Origin: Propionivibrio soli
GTDB lineage: Bacteria; Pseudomonadota; Gammaproteobacteria; Burkholderiales; Rhodocyclaceae
Direction of reading: 5' to 3'
Assembly: GCF_025770765.1 (NCBI RefSeq)
Contig: NZ_JANZKY010000005.1
Location: 62,001-126,000 of the forward strand
Length of the DNA: 64,000 bases
This document shows, one piece after another, positions 27,539 through 36,434 of the stretch (positions are counted from its first letter, which is position 1; each line of letters begins with the position of its first letter). The translations under genes were made by a program, and so were the position numbers. Under the pieces are notes generated by a model, which was not told the origin of the DNA, made no database searches, and saw only the letters and a program-made list of their open reading frames with translations.

Positions 27539-28072
27539 ATGATCCCGCTGCTGCGCCAAATCCTCCGCGTCGGAATCGTCACTGAGCCGGCACCGCCAGC
27601 CGACGAAACGCTACGCCTGACGACACAGCGGCTTTCCGACGCCGTCGCCCGGCAGATCGGGCGAGCCCTCGTCATCCGCCACGTCGACGCCGGCTCGTGC
27701 AACGGCTGCGAACTCGAATTGCACGCCCTCGGCAACCCGTACTACAACCTCGAAGCGATCGGCATCAAATTCGCGGCCAGCCCGCGACACGCCGATCTGC
27801 TGCTCGTCACCGGCCCGGTCGCCAAGAACATGGAAGTCGGGCTCAAGCGCGCCTACGACGCCATGCCCGAGCCCAAGCTCGTTGTCGCCGTCGGCGACTG
27901 CGGGTGCACGGGCGGTATTTTTGGTGAGAGTTACGCGTCCTGCGGACGCGTTGCCAACGTCATTCCGGTGGACGTTGCGATTCCGGGGTGCCCCCCGACG
28001 CCCTTGCAATTGATGCAGGGCATCCTTGCGGCAATCGCCCCCGCGCAGGTCGAAAGCAACCCGGGAACCTAG
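27539..28072 (+). CDS. hyfI: HyfI/NuoB-like [4Fe-4S] small subunit
   Basis: This is a 177-residue soluble subunit equivalent to NuoB and HycG/HyfI. The four ligands of the N2-type proximal [4Fe-4S] cluster are kept: C54 and C57 (GSCNGCELE), C121 (GDCGCTGG) and C151 (PGCPPTP). Two further cysteines, C123 and C135, lie between. It starts 2 bp after the hyfG stop, so the two are coupled. The retained cluster next to a large subunit without nickel ligands suggests electron transfer to something other than H2. No two-cluster ferredoxin-like subunit (HyfA/HyfH) is encoded in the cluster. Confidence 0.93.
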   Translation: MIPLLRQILRVGIVTEPAPPADETLRLTTQRLSDAVARQIGRALVIRHVDAGSCNGCELELHALGNPYYNLEAIGIKFAASPRHADLLLVTGPVAKNMEVGLKRAYDAMPEPKLVVAVGDCGCTGGIFGESYASCGRVANVIPVDVAIPGCPPTPLQLMQGILAAIAPAQVESNPGT

Positions 28073-28098
28073 CACCCAAGAGCGAACTCCTAGCGGGC

Positions 28099-28392
28099 AT
28101 GGCAAACATTACCCGCCGTCTGTTCATCCATGGCCGCGTGCAGGGCGTCGGCTTCCGCTGGTGGGTCTGCGCCCAGGCACGGCGCCTCGGCCTTAGCGGA
28201 TGGGTACGCAACCGCTATGACGGCAGCGTCGAAGCGCTCATCCACGGTGCCCCGGACGCCGTCGAGATGCTTACCCGACTCGCCCACGACGGCCCGTCGC
28301 ACGCCGACGTCAGCCGCGTGCTCGCCAATGATGAGCCGGGCGGCGAGGATTTTGGGACGCAAGGGCGATTTGAGCAGCGGCCGAGCGTTTAA
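28099..28392 (+). CDS. acyP: Acylphosphatase
   Basis: This is a 97-residue enzyme hydrolysing acyl phosphates such as acetyl phosphate or carbamoyl phosphate. The start at 28099 gives MANITRRLFIHGRVQGVGFRWW, with the catalytic Arg20 in GVGFR, and Asn38 in GWVRNRYDGSVEA. It lies 26 bp after hyfI on the same strand and may be co-transcribed. A link with the hyf-like complex is not established: acylphosphatase domains also occur in HypF, but this is a stand-alone enzyme. Confidence 0.93.
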   Translation: MANITRRLFIHGRVQGVGFRWWVCAQARRLGLSGWVRNRYDGSVEALIHGAPDAVEMLTRLAHDGPSHADVSRVLANDEPGGEDFGTQGRFEQRPSV

Positions 28393-28458
28393 CGCTTGCC
28401 GTAGAGGATCCCGGCCAGCAAAGAACCGAGTGCTCCGTGTGCGCGAGCACAACCCCGC

Positions 28459-29277
28459 TTACGGCAAACCAACTAATTCTGGGCGCAGCACGACAAACTT
28501 GACGTGCTCATGTTCCCCCGGGCGAAGCGTGACCTGCTGGTAGCGGATGTCGCCGCGCGTCGGGTGGACAAAGCGGCGTTCGCCGCCTTGACGTTCGAGC
28601 ACGTCATGCTGTTTCCAGAACCGGGCGAAGTCGGGGCTGGCGCTCGAAAGTTCGTCGACGAGACGGATCAGCGCGGGTTCGTCGAGGTACTGCCCGCAAT
28701 CGGCTCGGAACTCGGCGGCAATGCGCCGCGCGCGCACTTCCCAATCGGCGAGAAAGGTGCGCGCCTGCGACGAGAGAAAGACGAACCGCAGCATGTTCGG
28801 CGCCGGCTCGTCGGCATGCGGTTCGCGGTCGAGCCAGCCGGTGAACAGTTCGGCGGCCGGCGCGTTCCAAGCCACGACGTCCCAATAGCGCCCCATCACA
28901 TACGCCGGAATGCGCACGTCGTCGAGCAGGTCGATAAGCAGCGCAGGGATGTCGTCGCCGTCCGGGACGGCGCCTTGAGGATCACGCCGGTCGGCAATCT
29001 CGAACAGGTAGGCGCGCTCGCTGCGCGTGAGACGCAGACTTGTCGCTAGCCGGTCGAGCGCCTCGGCTGAGATGTTCACCTCGCGTCCCTGTTCGATCCA
29101 GGTGTACCAAGTCGGACTGATTCCGATGAGCTGCGCCATCTCTTCGCGACGCAAGCCTGAGGTACGCCGGCGGCTGCCGGCGGGGAAGCCGAAAACGGCC
29201 GGTTGGCTGCGATTGCGGATGGCTTGCAGGAAGGCGGCGAGCTCCTTCCGGCGGGCGCTGGCGGCTTCGCTTTTCAT
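28459..29277 (-). CDS. XRE-family transcriptional regulator with MmyB-like ligand-binding domain
   Basis: This is a 272-residue regulator. The start is taken at the ATG complementary to 29275-29277 (MKSEAASARRKELAAF), behind a GGGAG site. Residues about 12-90 form a helix-turn-helix domain (SGLRREEMAQLIGISPTWYTWIEQGR). The remaining 170 residues match the MmyB-like/PAS-type sensing domain (segments WDVVAWNAPAAELF, ELSSASPDFARFWKQHDV and the HPTRGDIRYQ C-terminal end). Relatives in actinobacteria and proteobacteria control a neighbouring dehydrogenase or MFS gene. Here it is divergent from leuC, which it may or may not control. Confidence 0.88.
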   Translation of the reverse strand: MKSEAASARRKELAAFLQAIRNRSQPAVFGFPAGSRRRTSGLRREEMAQLIGISPTWYTWIEQGREVNISAEALDRLATSLRLTRSERAYLFEIADRRDPQGAVPDGDDIPALLIDLLDDVRIPAYVMGRYWDVVAWNAPAAELFTGWLDREPHADEPAPNMLRFVFLSSQARTFLADWEVRARRIAAEFRADCGQYLDEPALIRLVDELSSASPDFARFWKQHDVLERQGGERRFVHPTRGDIRYQQVTLRPGEHEHVKFVVLRPELVGLP

Positions 29278-29306
29278 GCCCCGCTCCCCGAAGACTGTTA
29301 GTGATA

Positions 29307-29316
29307 ATACTAGTAT
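29307..29316. promoter_or_regulatory. Palindrome in the XRE regulator/leuC divergent region
   Basis: ATACTAGTAT is a perfect 10-bp palindrome about 30 bp upstream of the XRE regulator start, in an AT-rich patch within GC-rich DNA. It overlaps a possible -10 element (TATAAA-like) and is a candidate autoregulatory operator. This is inference from position and symmetry only. Confidence 0.3.
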
Positions 29317-29432
29317 AAATACTCGACTTGTTACGGTATAGGAACGGAATACCATCCGCTCAAGCCCAACGAGTATCGTTGCGGTTCCCGATTCCCCGCG
29401 CCCGATGGCGCGCTTAGCCAGGAGACCTATCG

Positions 29433-30839
29433 ATGGCCGGTAAGACCCTTTACGACAAGTTGTGGGACAGCCACGTCGTCCGCCAGGAAGAGGACGGCAC
29501 CTGCCTGCTTTACATCGACCGCCACCTCGTGCATGAGGTAACCAGTCCGCAGGCGTTCGAGGGCCTGCGCCTTGCCGGTCGCAAACCGTGGCGCAACACG
29601 ACGATCGTCGCCGTACCCGACCACAACACGCCGACCAACAATTGGGACCGCGGCATCGAGGACCCGATCTCGAAGCAACAGGTGGATACGCTCGACGCCA
29701 ACATCAAGGAATTCGGCGCGCAGGTCTACTTCCCGTTCAAGCACGCCAACCAGGGCATCATCCACGTCATCGCGCCGGAAAACGGCGCCACGCTGCCCGG
29801 CATGACCGTGGTGTGCGGTGACAGCCACACGGCGACGCACGGCGCTTTCGGCGCGCTGGCGCACGGCATCGGCACTTCCGAGGTCGAGCACGTCATGGCC
29901 ACGCAGACGCTGGTGCAGAAGAAGTCGAAAGCCATGCAGATCAAGGTCAATGGGCAGCTCGGCTCGGGCGTTACGGCCAAGGACATGGCGCTGGCGATCA
30001 TCGGCCGCATCGGTACGGCGGGCGGCACGGGCTACTGCGTCGAGTTCGCCGGCACCGCCGTCGAAGGTCTGTCGATGGAAGGCCGCATGACCTTGTGCAA
30101 CCTGGCGATCGAAGGCGGCGCACGCGCCGGCATCGTCGCCGTCGATGAGAAGACCATCGCCTACCTCGAAGGCCGCCCGTTCGCGCCGAAGGGTACCGAC
30201 TGGGACAAGGCAGTCGCCTACTGGAAGACGCTGAAATCGGACGCCGACGCAAAGTTCGACGCAGTCATCGAAATCGACGCTGCCGCGATTCAGCCGCAGG
30301 TCACCTGGGGCACGTCGCCCGAACAGGTGACGGCCATCGGCGGCAAAGTGCCGAACCCGGCCAACGAAGCCGATCCGATCAAGCGCGCCGGCATTGAGCG
30401 CGCCCTGCAATACATGGGCCTCAAAGCCGATACGCCGATGAGCGAAATCGCCATCGACAAGGTATTCATCGGTTCGTGCACCAACTCGCGCATCGAGGAT
30501 CTGCGCGCCGCCGCCGCTGTAGCGAAGGGCAAGAAAGTGGCGGCCAACATCAAGCTGGCGCTCGTCGTCCCGGGCTCTGGCATCGTCAAGCGTCAGGCCG
30601 AAGCCGAGGGGCTCGACAAGGTCTTCACCGCCGCCGGCTTCGAGTGGCGCGAGCCGGGCTGCTCGATGTGCCTGGCGATGAACGCCGACCGGTTGTCGCC
30701 AGGCGAGCGTTGTGCGTCGACATCGAACCGCAACTTCGAGGGACGCCAAGGGCCCGGCGGACGCACACATCTCGTGAGCCCGGCGATGGCCGCCGCTGCC
30801 GCCATTGCCGGCCATTTTGTCGACGTCCGCCAAGCCTGA
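29433..30839 (+). CDS. leuC: 3-isopropylmalate dehydratase, large subunit
   Basis: This is the aconitase-family enzyme of leucine biosynthesis, isomerising 2- to 3-isopropylmalate. Of its 468 residues, C349 ([11 protein letters not shown]), C410 and C413 (PGCSMC) ligate the [4Fe-4S] cluster at the positions seen in E. coli Leu[14 protein letters not shown] and the [19 protein letters not shown] segment are also diagnostic. An AGGAGA ribosome site lies 8 bp before the ATG. leuD follows after 16 bp; leuB is not in the immediate neighbourhood. Confidence 0.97.
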   Translation: MAGKTLYDKLWDSHVVRQEEDGTCLLYIDRHLVHEVTSPQAFEGLRLAGRKPWRNTTIVAVPDHNTPTNNWDRGIEDPISKQQVDTLDANIKEFGAQVYFPFKHANQGIIHVIAPENGATLPGMTVVCGDSHTATHGAFGALAHGIGTSEVEHVMATQTLVQKKSKAMQIKVNGQLGSGVTAKDMALAIIGRIGTAGGTGYCVEFAGTAVEGLSMEGRMTLCNLAIEGGARAGIVAVDEKTIAYLEGRPFAPKGTDWDKAVAYWKTLKSDADAKFDAVIEIDAAAIQPQVTWGTSPEQVTAIGGKVPNPANEADPIKRAGIERALQYMGLKADTPMSEIAIDKVFIGSCTNSRIEDLRAAAAVAKGKKVAANIKLALVVPGSGIVKRQAEAEGLDKVFTAAGFEWREPGCSMCLAMNADRLSPGERCASTSNRNFEGRQGPGGRTHLVSPAMAAAAAIAGHFVDVRQA

Positions 30840-30855
30840 TCAGAGGAGAGAACAC

Positions 30856-31494
30856 ATGAGAGCTTTCACCAAACTCCACGGAATCGTCTGCCCGATCGAC
30901 CGCGCCAACGTCGACACCGACGCGATCATCCCGAAGCAGTTCCTGAAGTCGATCAAGCGCAGCGGTTTCGGCCCGTACCTGTTCGACGAGTGGCGCTACC
31001 TCGATCACGGCGAACCGGAAATGGACTGCACGAACCGTCCGAAAAACGCCGACTTCGCCCTTAATCAACCGCGTTATCAGGGTGCTGAAGTTCTGCTCGC
31101 GCGCGACAACTTCGGCTGCGGCTCAAGCCGCGAGCATGCACCGTGGGCGATCGAGAACTACGGCTTCCGCGTCATCATTGCGCCGTCGTTTGCCGACATC
31201 TTCTTCGCCAACACCTATAAAAACGGGTTGCTGCCGATCGTCGCGTCGAGCGAGAACGTCGACCGGCTCTTCCGCGAGTGCCTGGCTACCGAGGGGTATG
31301 CGCTCGACGTCGATCTGAAGACGCAGACGGTCACTTCGCCGACCGGCTTCAGCTTCACCTTCGACATCACGCCGCACCGCAAGCACTGCCTGCTCAACGG
31401 GCTCGACGAGATCGGGCTGACATTGCAGCACGCCGGCGAGATCAAGGCCTTCGAAGCGCGGCACAAGGCCGCGCAGCCCTGGCTGTTCGCTTAA
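30856..31494 (+). CDS. leuD: 3-isopropylmalate dehydratase, small subunit
   Basis: This is the 212-residue swivel-domain partner of LeuC. The start at 30856 ([22 protein letters not shown]) has an AGAGGAGAG ribosome site just upstream. The [15 protein letters not shown] motif and the YKNGLLPI loop are typical. In many betaproteobacteria an entericidin-like gene separates leuC and leuD; here there are only 16 bp. A stem-loop about 25 bp downstream probably ends the transcript. Confidence 0.96.
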   Translation: MRAFTKLHGIVCPIDRANVDTDAIIPKQFLKSIKRSGFGPYLFDEWRYLDHGEPEMDCTNRPKNADFALNQPRYQGAEVLLARDNFGCGSSREHAPWAIENYGFRVIIAPSFADIFFANTYKNGLLPIVASSENVDRLFRECLATEGYALDVDLKTQTVTSPTGFSFTFDITPHRKHCLLNGLDEIGLTLQHAGEIKAFEARHKAAQPWLFA

Positions 31495-31517
31495 GACGCC
31501 GCTGCGCCGTTCCTCGA

Positions 31518-31563
31518 AACGGCCGCCCGGTTTTCGGTCCTGGACCGAGGCCCGGCGGCCGTT
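31518..31563 (+). terminator. Probable terminator after leuCD
   Basis: A perfect outer 10-bp stem (AACGGCCGCC at 31518-31527 with GGCGGCCGTT at 31554-31563) encloses an inner TCGGTCC/GGACCGA hairpin. It is followed by GCTTTTG. The T-run is short, so efficiency is uncertain. Confidence 0.6.
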
Positions 31564-31699
31564 GCTTTTGTGCGCCGAGCGAGAAGCGGCTCTTTCGCTG
31601 GGAACTTGCGGCCGGACAACTACACTAAGGTGGGTTCGCGTGCGAGATAGGCACGCTTTGCACGCTTCGTTTCAATAGCCACTCAAGGAGAAAAACATC

Positions 31700-32302
31700 A
31701 TGGCCGTTCTCGTCAGCAAGCAAGCTCCGGACTTTACCGCCAACGCCGTTTTTGGAAACAACGAAATCAAGGAGATGAAGTTCTCCGAGCACATCAAGGG
31801 CAAGTACGCGGTGTTGTTCTTCTACCCGCTCGACTTCACCTTCGTCTGCCCGTCCGAACTGATCGCCTTCGACCACCGCCTGAACGAATTCAAGCAGCGT
31901 GGCGTGGAAGTGATCGGCGTGTCGATCGACTCGCAGTTCACGCACCTCGCATGGAAGAACACACCGGTCAACAACGGTGGCATCGGCCAAGTGCAATATC
32001 CGCTCGTCGCCGACGTGAAGCACGAAATCTGCCGCGCCTATGACGTCGAGTTTGGTGCCGGGGGTGTCGCCTTCCGCGGCTCGTTCCTGATCGACCGCAA
32101 CGGCGTCGTCCGCCATCAGGTCGTCAATGATTTGCCGCTCGGCCGTAACATCGACGAGATGCTGCGCATGGTTGACGCGCTGCAATTCACTGAAGAGCAC
32201 GGCGAAGTCTGCCCGGCCGGCTGGAACAAGGGCAAGGCCGGCATGAAGGCCTCCACCTCGGGCGTCGCCGAGTACCTCGCCCAACACGCGCAGGAACTCT
32301 GA
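31700..32302 (+). CDS. Typical 2-Cys peroxiredoxin (AhpC/Prx family)
   Basis: This is a 200-residue thiol peroxidase that reduces H2O2, organic peroxides and peroxynitrite. The peroxidatic Cys50 is in YPLDFTFVCPSEL and the resolving Cys171 in GEVCPAGW. The C-terminal tail beyond Cys171 continues as a helix, as in the eukaryote-like Prx1 branch. The gene is monocistronic, with a strong terminator 55 bp downstream and an AAGGAG ribosome site. No ahpF reductase is adjacent; thioredoxin is the probable reductant. Confidence 0.95.
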   Translation: MAVLVSKQAPDFTANAVFGNNEIKEMKFSEHIKGKYAVLFFYPLDFTFVCPSELIAFDHRLNEFKQRGVEVIGVSIDSQFTHLAWKNTPVNNGGIGQVQYPLVADVKHEICRAYDVEFGAGGVAFRGSFLIDRNGVVRHQVVNDLPLGRNIDEMLRMVDALQFTEEHGEVCPAGWNKGKAGMKASTSGVAEYLAQHAQEL

Positions 32303-32356
32303 TCATCGATCGATAGAATCCCACCGCCTGGCGCCCGGAAGATCGGGCGCGAAAAG

Positions 32357-32390
32357 AACGGCCACGGAAGGCATTCCGTGGCCGTTTTTT
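32357..32390 (+). terminator. Rho-independent terminator after peroxiredoxin
   Basis: A 13-bp perfect stem (32357-32369 with 32374-32386) and a GGCA loop are followed by a run of T ending at 32390. A second, shorter GCGCCCG/CGGGCGC hairpin at 32331-32350 lies just before it. Confidence 0.93.
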
Positions 32391-32452
32391 CGTTTTCAGC
32401 CGTTTGATTGAGCGAGTTGAATGATATTGCCAGCGCCGCGCGCAACAGCCGC

Positions 32453-32722
32453 CTACTTCAGGTTGGACGCCGAGAGCAGCACGACCTTGCCGGCGAGGAA
32501 ATTGACCGAGATGCCGCGTTTCTCGTCGCCCCACTGGCACGACCGCACGCCGAGCGCTTCGTCGCAGCGCGCCGGGTCGCCGAGTATTGCGCGCACCTCG
32601 TCGTAAGACTGCCCGGCCTTGAGCTTGCCGTAATTTTCGATATTGATCCGATCGCCGCAAGCGGCAGCCAACAAGGCGACGAGGCTCGCGACGGTAAGAC
32701 GGCGGAAGGACGGTGGCAGCAT
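32453..32722 (-). CDS. Small outer-membrane-type lipoprotein, BamE/SmpA-like fold
   Basis: This is an 89-residue protein with a lipoprotein signal peptide: a hydrophobic core, then the lipobox LAAAC with lipidated Cys22. The mature part has NYGKLKAGQSYDEVRAILGDPARC, the 'GMSyxEVxxiLG-P' pattern shared by BamE/SmpA-OmlA and DUF3862 lipoproteins. Cys53 and Cys62 could form a disulfide. The function is not known. It sits just downstream of dnaE on the same strand, with a 23-bp gap. Confidence 0.82.
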   Translation of the reverse strand: MLPPSFRRLTVASLVALLAAACGDRINIENYGKLKAGQSYDEVRAILGDPARCDEALGVRSCQWGDEKRGISVNFLAGKVVLLSASNLK

Positions 32723-32745
32723 GGACGTTCCTTAGCGGAGGAGAA

Positions 32746-35700
32746 TCAGGCGTATTCGATCGTCACATTCTCGGCCTGCAGCCAATCGCCGAGTGTGTTC
32801 AGCAAATCATCTTCGAGGCGCACGCGGCATTGTTCGCCCAAGGCCAACTCGCAGGCCGCCTGGGCGTTCCGGTAAGCCAGGCGAACGGGGCAGTTACCCG
32901 GCGTAAACGGCGCCAGGGCGGCCTGCAGGCGCTGCACGGCGGAACGCGCGTTGGGTCCGCTCGCCTGCCCGTTGAGCGAGAGCCGGAGGTGCTTGGCAAA
33001 GCGGCCGCGCGCCTCGGCCAGAGTCAGCAGGCGTTCGGCGATCACACGTACTTTGCCTTCGCCGGCGAAATCGTCACGCTGCACCTTGCCTTCGATGACC
33101 AGCACCTCGTCTTCACGAATCTTGGCCCGCTCAGCGTCGAACAGTTCGTTGAACACCGAGATTTCGAGCGAGGTCGTGCCATCGTCGAGTTGCACGAAGG
33201 CCATCTTGCCGCGCGAGGTCAGCTTGGTGCGCACACCGACGACGAGCCCGGCGAGCAACTGCGGCTCTTTTTTCGGCTGCAGCGTGGCAAGCGACTTGCG
33301 CGCGAAACGCGACACCTCGGCTTTGACGCTGTTGAACGGGTGCCCGGAGAAGAAGAAGCCGAGCGCAATTTTCTCTTCAGTGAGCTGTTCGCGCTCGGTC
33401 CAACGCGGCACTTCCTGGTACTGCGGGCCATGCTCGGCACGCGTCTCTTCGCCGAACACATCGAAGAGACTCACCTGCATCGCGTTGCGCTCGGCTTGCT
33501 CGGCGGCTTCGATGGCGATACCGACGGAGGCCATCAGCCGCGCGCGGTGGTCGTCGAGCGAGTCGAAAGCGCCGGCGCGAATCAGCGCCTCGATCGTGCG
33601 CCGGTTCACCATGCGCTTGTCCACGCGCTGACAGAAGTCGAACAGATCCTTGAACGGGCCGCCCTCGGCGCGCGCCTTGAGGATCACATTGACCGCCTGC
33701 TCGCCCGTGCCTTTGACGGCGCCGAGGCCGTAACGAATCGTCTTGCGGTCGACCGGCGCGAACCGGTACTCGGACGCATTGACATCCGGCCCGAGCATCG
33801 TCAGCCCGTTGCCGATCGCATCGTCGTAGAAAATCTTCACCGTGTCGGTGTTGTCCATGTCGGACGACAACGACGCCGCCATGAAGGCGGCGCAGTGATG
33901 CGCCTTGAGCCAGGCGGTCTGGTACGTAACGACGGCATACGCGGCCGTGTGCGACTTATTGAAGCCGTACTCGGCGAACTTCGTCATCAGGTCGAAGAGC
34001 TGCTCGGCCAGCGCCGGGTCGTAGCCCTTCTTCGCCGCGCCCTCCGCGATCGTGGCCCGGTGCTTGGCCATCTCCTCGGCCTTCTTCTTACCCATCGCCC
34101 GGCGCAGCATATCGGCGCCGCCGAGGGTATAGCCGCCGATGATCTGCGAGATCTGCATCACCTGCTCTTGGTACACGATCACGCCGTAGGTCGGTTCGAG
34201 GCTCCCCTTGAGGTCGGGGTGGAAGTAGTCGATCTTCTGCTGACCCTTCTTGCGCAGGATGAAGTCATCGACCATGCCCGAGCCGAGCGGGCCGGGACGG
34301 TAGAGCGCGAGAACGGCGATGATGTCTTCGAAGCGGTCGGGCTGCAGCTTCTTGAGCAGCTTCTTCATGCCCTCCGATTCAACCTGGAAGATCGCCGTCG
34401 TGTTGGCGTCCTTCAGGATTTTGTACGCGGCCGGGTCGTCGAAGGTCAGCGCGTCGAGGTCGGGGCGCGAACCGGTGAGCCGCTCGACGTAGTCGACGGC
34501 GAGCTTGATGATGGTGAGGTTACGCAGGCCGAGGAAGTCGAACTTCACGAGCCCGACCTTTTCCACGTCGTCCTTGTCGTACTGCGAGACAACCGAGGCT
34601 CCAGCATCGGCCGAGTACAGCGGGCAGTAGTCGGTGAGCTTGCCGGGCGCAATGAGCACGCCGCCGGCATGCATGCCGATGTTCCGTGTCAGGTCTTCGA
34701 GGCGGCCGGCCAGCTCGAACAGCTCCTTGACCTCCTCTTCCTCCTCGATGCGCTGCTTGAGCTGCGGCTCGGCCTCGACAGCCTTGGAGAGCGACAGCGG
34801 CTTGTTCTGCTCGACCGGGATCAGCTTGGAAAGCTGGTCGCAGAAGTTGTACGGCAGATCGAGCACGCGCCCGACATCGCGGATGACCGCCTTCGACGAC
34901 ATCGTGCCGAACGTGGCAATCTGCGAAACGGCATCGTGGCCGTATTTGTCGCGCACGTATTCGATCACGCGGCCGCGGTTGTCCTGGCAGAAATCGATGT
35001 CGAAGTCGGGCATCGACACCCGCTCCGGGTTCAGGAAACGTTCAAAGAGCAGGGCATACTTGAGTGGGTCGAGGTCGGTAATGCCGAGAGAGAAAGCGAC
35101 CAGCGAGCCCGCGCCCGAGCCTCGCCCGGGGCCGACCGGAACGCCGTTGTTCTTGGCCCAGTTGATGAAGTCCGCAACGATCAGGAAGTAGCCCGGGAAT
35201 CCCATCTGAACGATCGTCTGCGTCTCGGTCTTCAGCCGCGCCTCGTAGGTCGGGCGCTGCTTCTCGAGTTCCGCCTCGTCTGGGAAAAGCTGCTTCAGGC
35301 GCCGTTCCAATCCCTGTTCGGCCTGCATGACCAAAAAGTCGTCCAGCGAAATGCCGTCCGGCGTCGGGAAGATCGGCAGATAGTTCTTGCCGAGCGTGAT
35401 CTGCAGATTGCAGCGCTTGGCAATTTCGACGGTGTTTTCCAGCGCCTCGGGCAGGTCGCTGAACAGCTCGACCATTTCGTCGGGCGACTTGAAGTACTGC
35501 TCTTCGGTGTATAACCGCGGCCGGCGGGCGTCGCCGAGCATGTAGCCCTCGGCGATGCACACGCGCGCCTCGTGCGCCTTGAAGTCGTCGCGTTCAAGAA
35601 ACTGGATCGGATGGGTGGCCACCAAGGGCAACCCGAGATCGGCAGCAAGGGAAACCGTCGCCGCGACCAGCGCCTCCTGAGCGCCATGGCCGCGCGGATA

Positions 35701-36222
35701 CACGCGTTGTACTTCGAGGTAGAAGGCGTTTGGGAATAATTCGGCCCAATAGCCAGCCCGGCTTGCCGCCTGGCTGAGATTGCCTTGCTGTAGCGCCTCG
35801 CCGACATCGCCGGCGCCAGCGCCCGAAAGCGCTATCAGGCCGCTGCAGCCGACGTCGTTGAGCATCTGGCGCGTGATCTCTGCACGGCCACGCACGCGCG
35901 GCGCCAGATAAGCCCGCGAGAGCAACTCGCACAGCTGGTGGTAACCTTCGCGCGAGCGGCAGATGAGCAGCATGCGGTACGGCCGGTCTGCGTCCGACTC
36001 ATTGCTGAGGTAGATGTCGCAACCGAGAACCGGCTTGACCCCTTTGCCGCGTGCTGCAAGGTAGAACTTCACTAACCCGAACAGATTGGCGAGATCGGAC
36101 AGCCCAAGCGCCGGCATACCGCAAGACGCCGCCCGCGCCACGGCATCATCGAGGCGGACGATGCCATCGGTGACCGAGTATTCGCTGTGCAGACGGAGAT
36201 GGACGAAACGGGTATCGGGCAT
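32746..36222 (-). CDS. dnaE: DNA polymerase III alpha subunit
   Basis: This is the replicative polymerase, 1158 residues, matching E. coli DnaE in length. The PHP domain occupies about residues 1-280 (FVHLRLHSEYSVTDGIVR). The catalytic aspartates appear in MPDFDIDFCQDNRG, and PGRGSGAGSLVAF is the palm motif. Fingers motifs include GMHAGGVLIAP and MRRAMGKKKAEEM. An OB-fold follows from about residue 990, and the C-terminal tau-binding region after it. This is the housekeeping copy; a second, error-prone alpha subunit (dnaE2) lies at 58.2-61.4 kb. Confidence 0.97.
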   Translation of the reverse strand: MPDTRFVHLRLHSEYSVTDGIVRLDDAVARAASCGMPALGLSDLANLFGLVKFYLAARGKGVKPVLGCDIYLSNESDADRPYRMLLICRSREGYHQLCELLSRAYLAPRVRGRAEITRQMLNDVGCSGLIALSGAGAGDVGEALQQGNLSQAASRAGYWAELFPNAFYLEVQRVYPRGHGAQEALVAATVSLAADLGLPLVATHPIQFLERDDFKAHEARVCIAEGYMLGDARRPRLYTEEQYFKSPDEMVELFSDLPEALENTVEIAKRCNLQITLGKNYLPIFPTPDGISLDDFLVMQAEQGLERRLKQLFPDEAELEKQRPTYEARLKTETQTIVQMGFPGYFLIVADFINWAKNNGVPVGPGRGSGAGSLVAFSLGITDLDPLKYALLFERFLNPERVSMPDFDIDFCQDNRGRVIEYVRDKYGHDAVSQIATFGTMSSKAVIRDVGRVLDLPYNFCDQLSKLIPVEQNKPLSLSKAVEAEPQLKQRIEEEEEVKELFELAGRLEDLTRNIGMHAGGVLIAPGKLTDYCPLYSADAGASVVSQYDKDDVEKVGLVKFDFLGLRNLTIIKLAVDYVERLTGSRPDLDALTFDDPAAYKILKDANTTAIFQVESEGMKKLLKKLQPDRFEDIIAVLALYRPGPLGSGMVDDFILRKKGQQKIDYFHPDLKGSLEPTYGVIVYQEQVMQISQIIGGYTLGGADMLRRAMGKKKAEEMAKHRATIAEGAAKKGYDPALAEQLFDLMTKFAEYGFNKSHTAAYAVVTYQTAWLKAHHCAAFMAASLSSDMDNTDTVKIFYDDAIGNGLTMLGPDVNASEYRFAPVDRKTIRYGLGAVKGTGEQAVNVILKARAEGGPFKDLFDFCQRVDKRMVNRRTIEALIRAGAFDSLDDHRARLMASVGIAIEAAEQAERNAMQVSLFDVFGEETRAEHGPQYQEVPRWTEREQLTEEKIALGFFFSGHPFNSVKAEVSRFARKSLATLQPKKEPQLLAGLVVGVRTKLTSRGKMAFVQLDDGTTSLEISVFNELFDAERAKIREDEVLVIEGKVQRDDFAGEGKVRVIAERLLTLAEARGRFAKHLRLSLNGQASGPNARSAVQRLQAALAPFTPGNCPVRLAYRNAQAACELALGEQCRVRLEDDLLNTLGDWLQAENVTIEYA

Positions 36223-36434
36223 CCCGCCATTTTACCGCGCGTCGCCCTGGTCGGCGGCGTGATGGGAATCTCTTTCCACCCCCGGCAGCGCAAGGTGCTG
36301 AAATTCCGAGCCTTCGTTTTGGAAAAGAGCAGCAGACGGCTGAAACAACTCTTTACACATCCTTACGGCGTAGCCACAACGCGGAAGACGGAACGGGCTA
36401 TTCTGCGATCGTCACGACACGCACGGAGATCATC

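Noticed and set aside
20889-28072. Annotation of the cluster as a functional hydrogenase 4 / formate hydrogenlyase, especially given the nearby pfl and focA genes
   Set aside because: All four nickel-ligating cysteines of the large subunit are replaced and no ferredoxin-like or maturation genes are present, so H2 evolution is not supported.
29427-30833. A 468-codon minus-strand frame of almost the same extent as leuC
   Set aside because: It is the antisense shadow of leuC; leuC has all cluster cysteines and a good ribosome site.
32713-35514. A 933-codon open frame on the plus strand
   Set aside because: It lies antisense to dnaE, whose motifs are intact, and its protein is the Arg/Glu/Val/Leu-rich type produced by reading GC-rich genes backwards.
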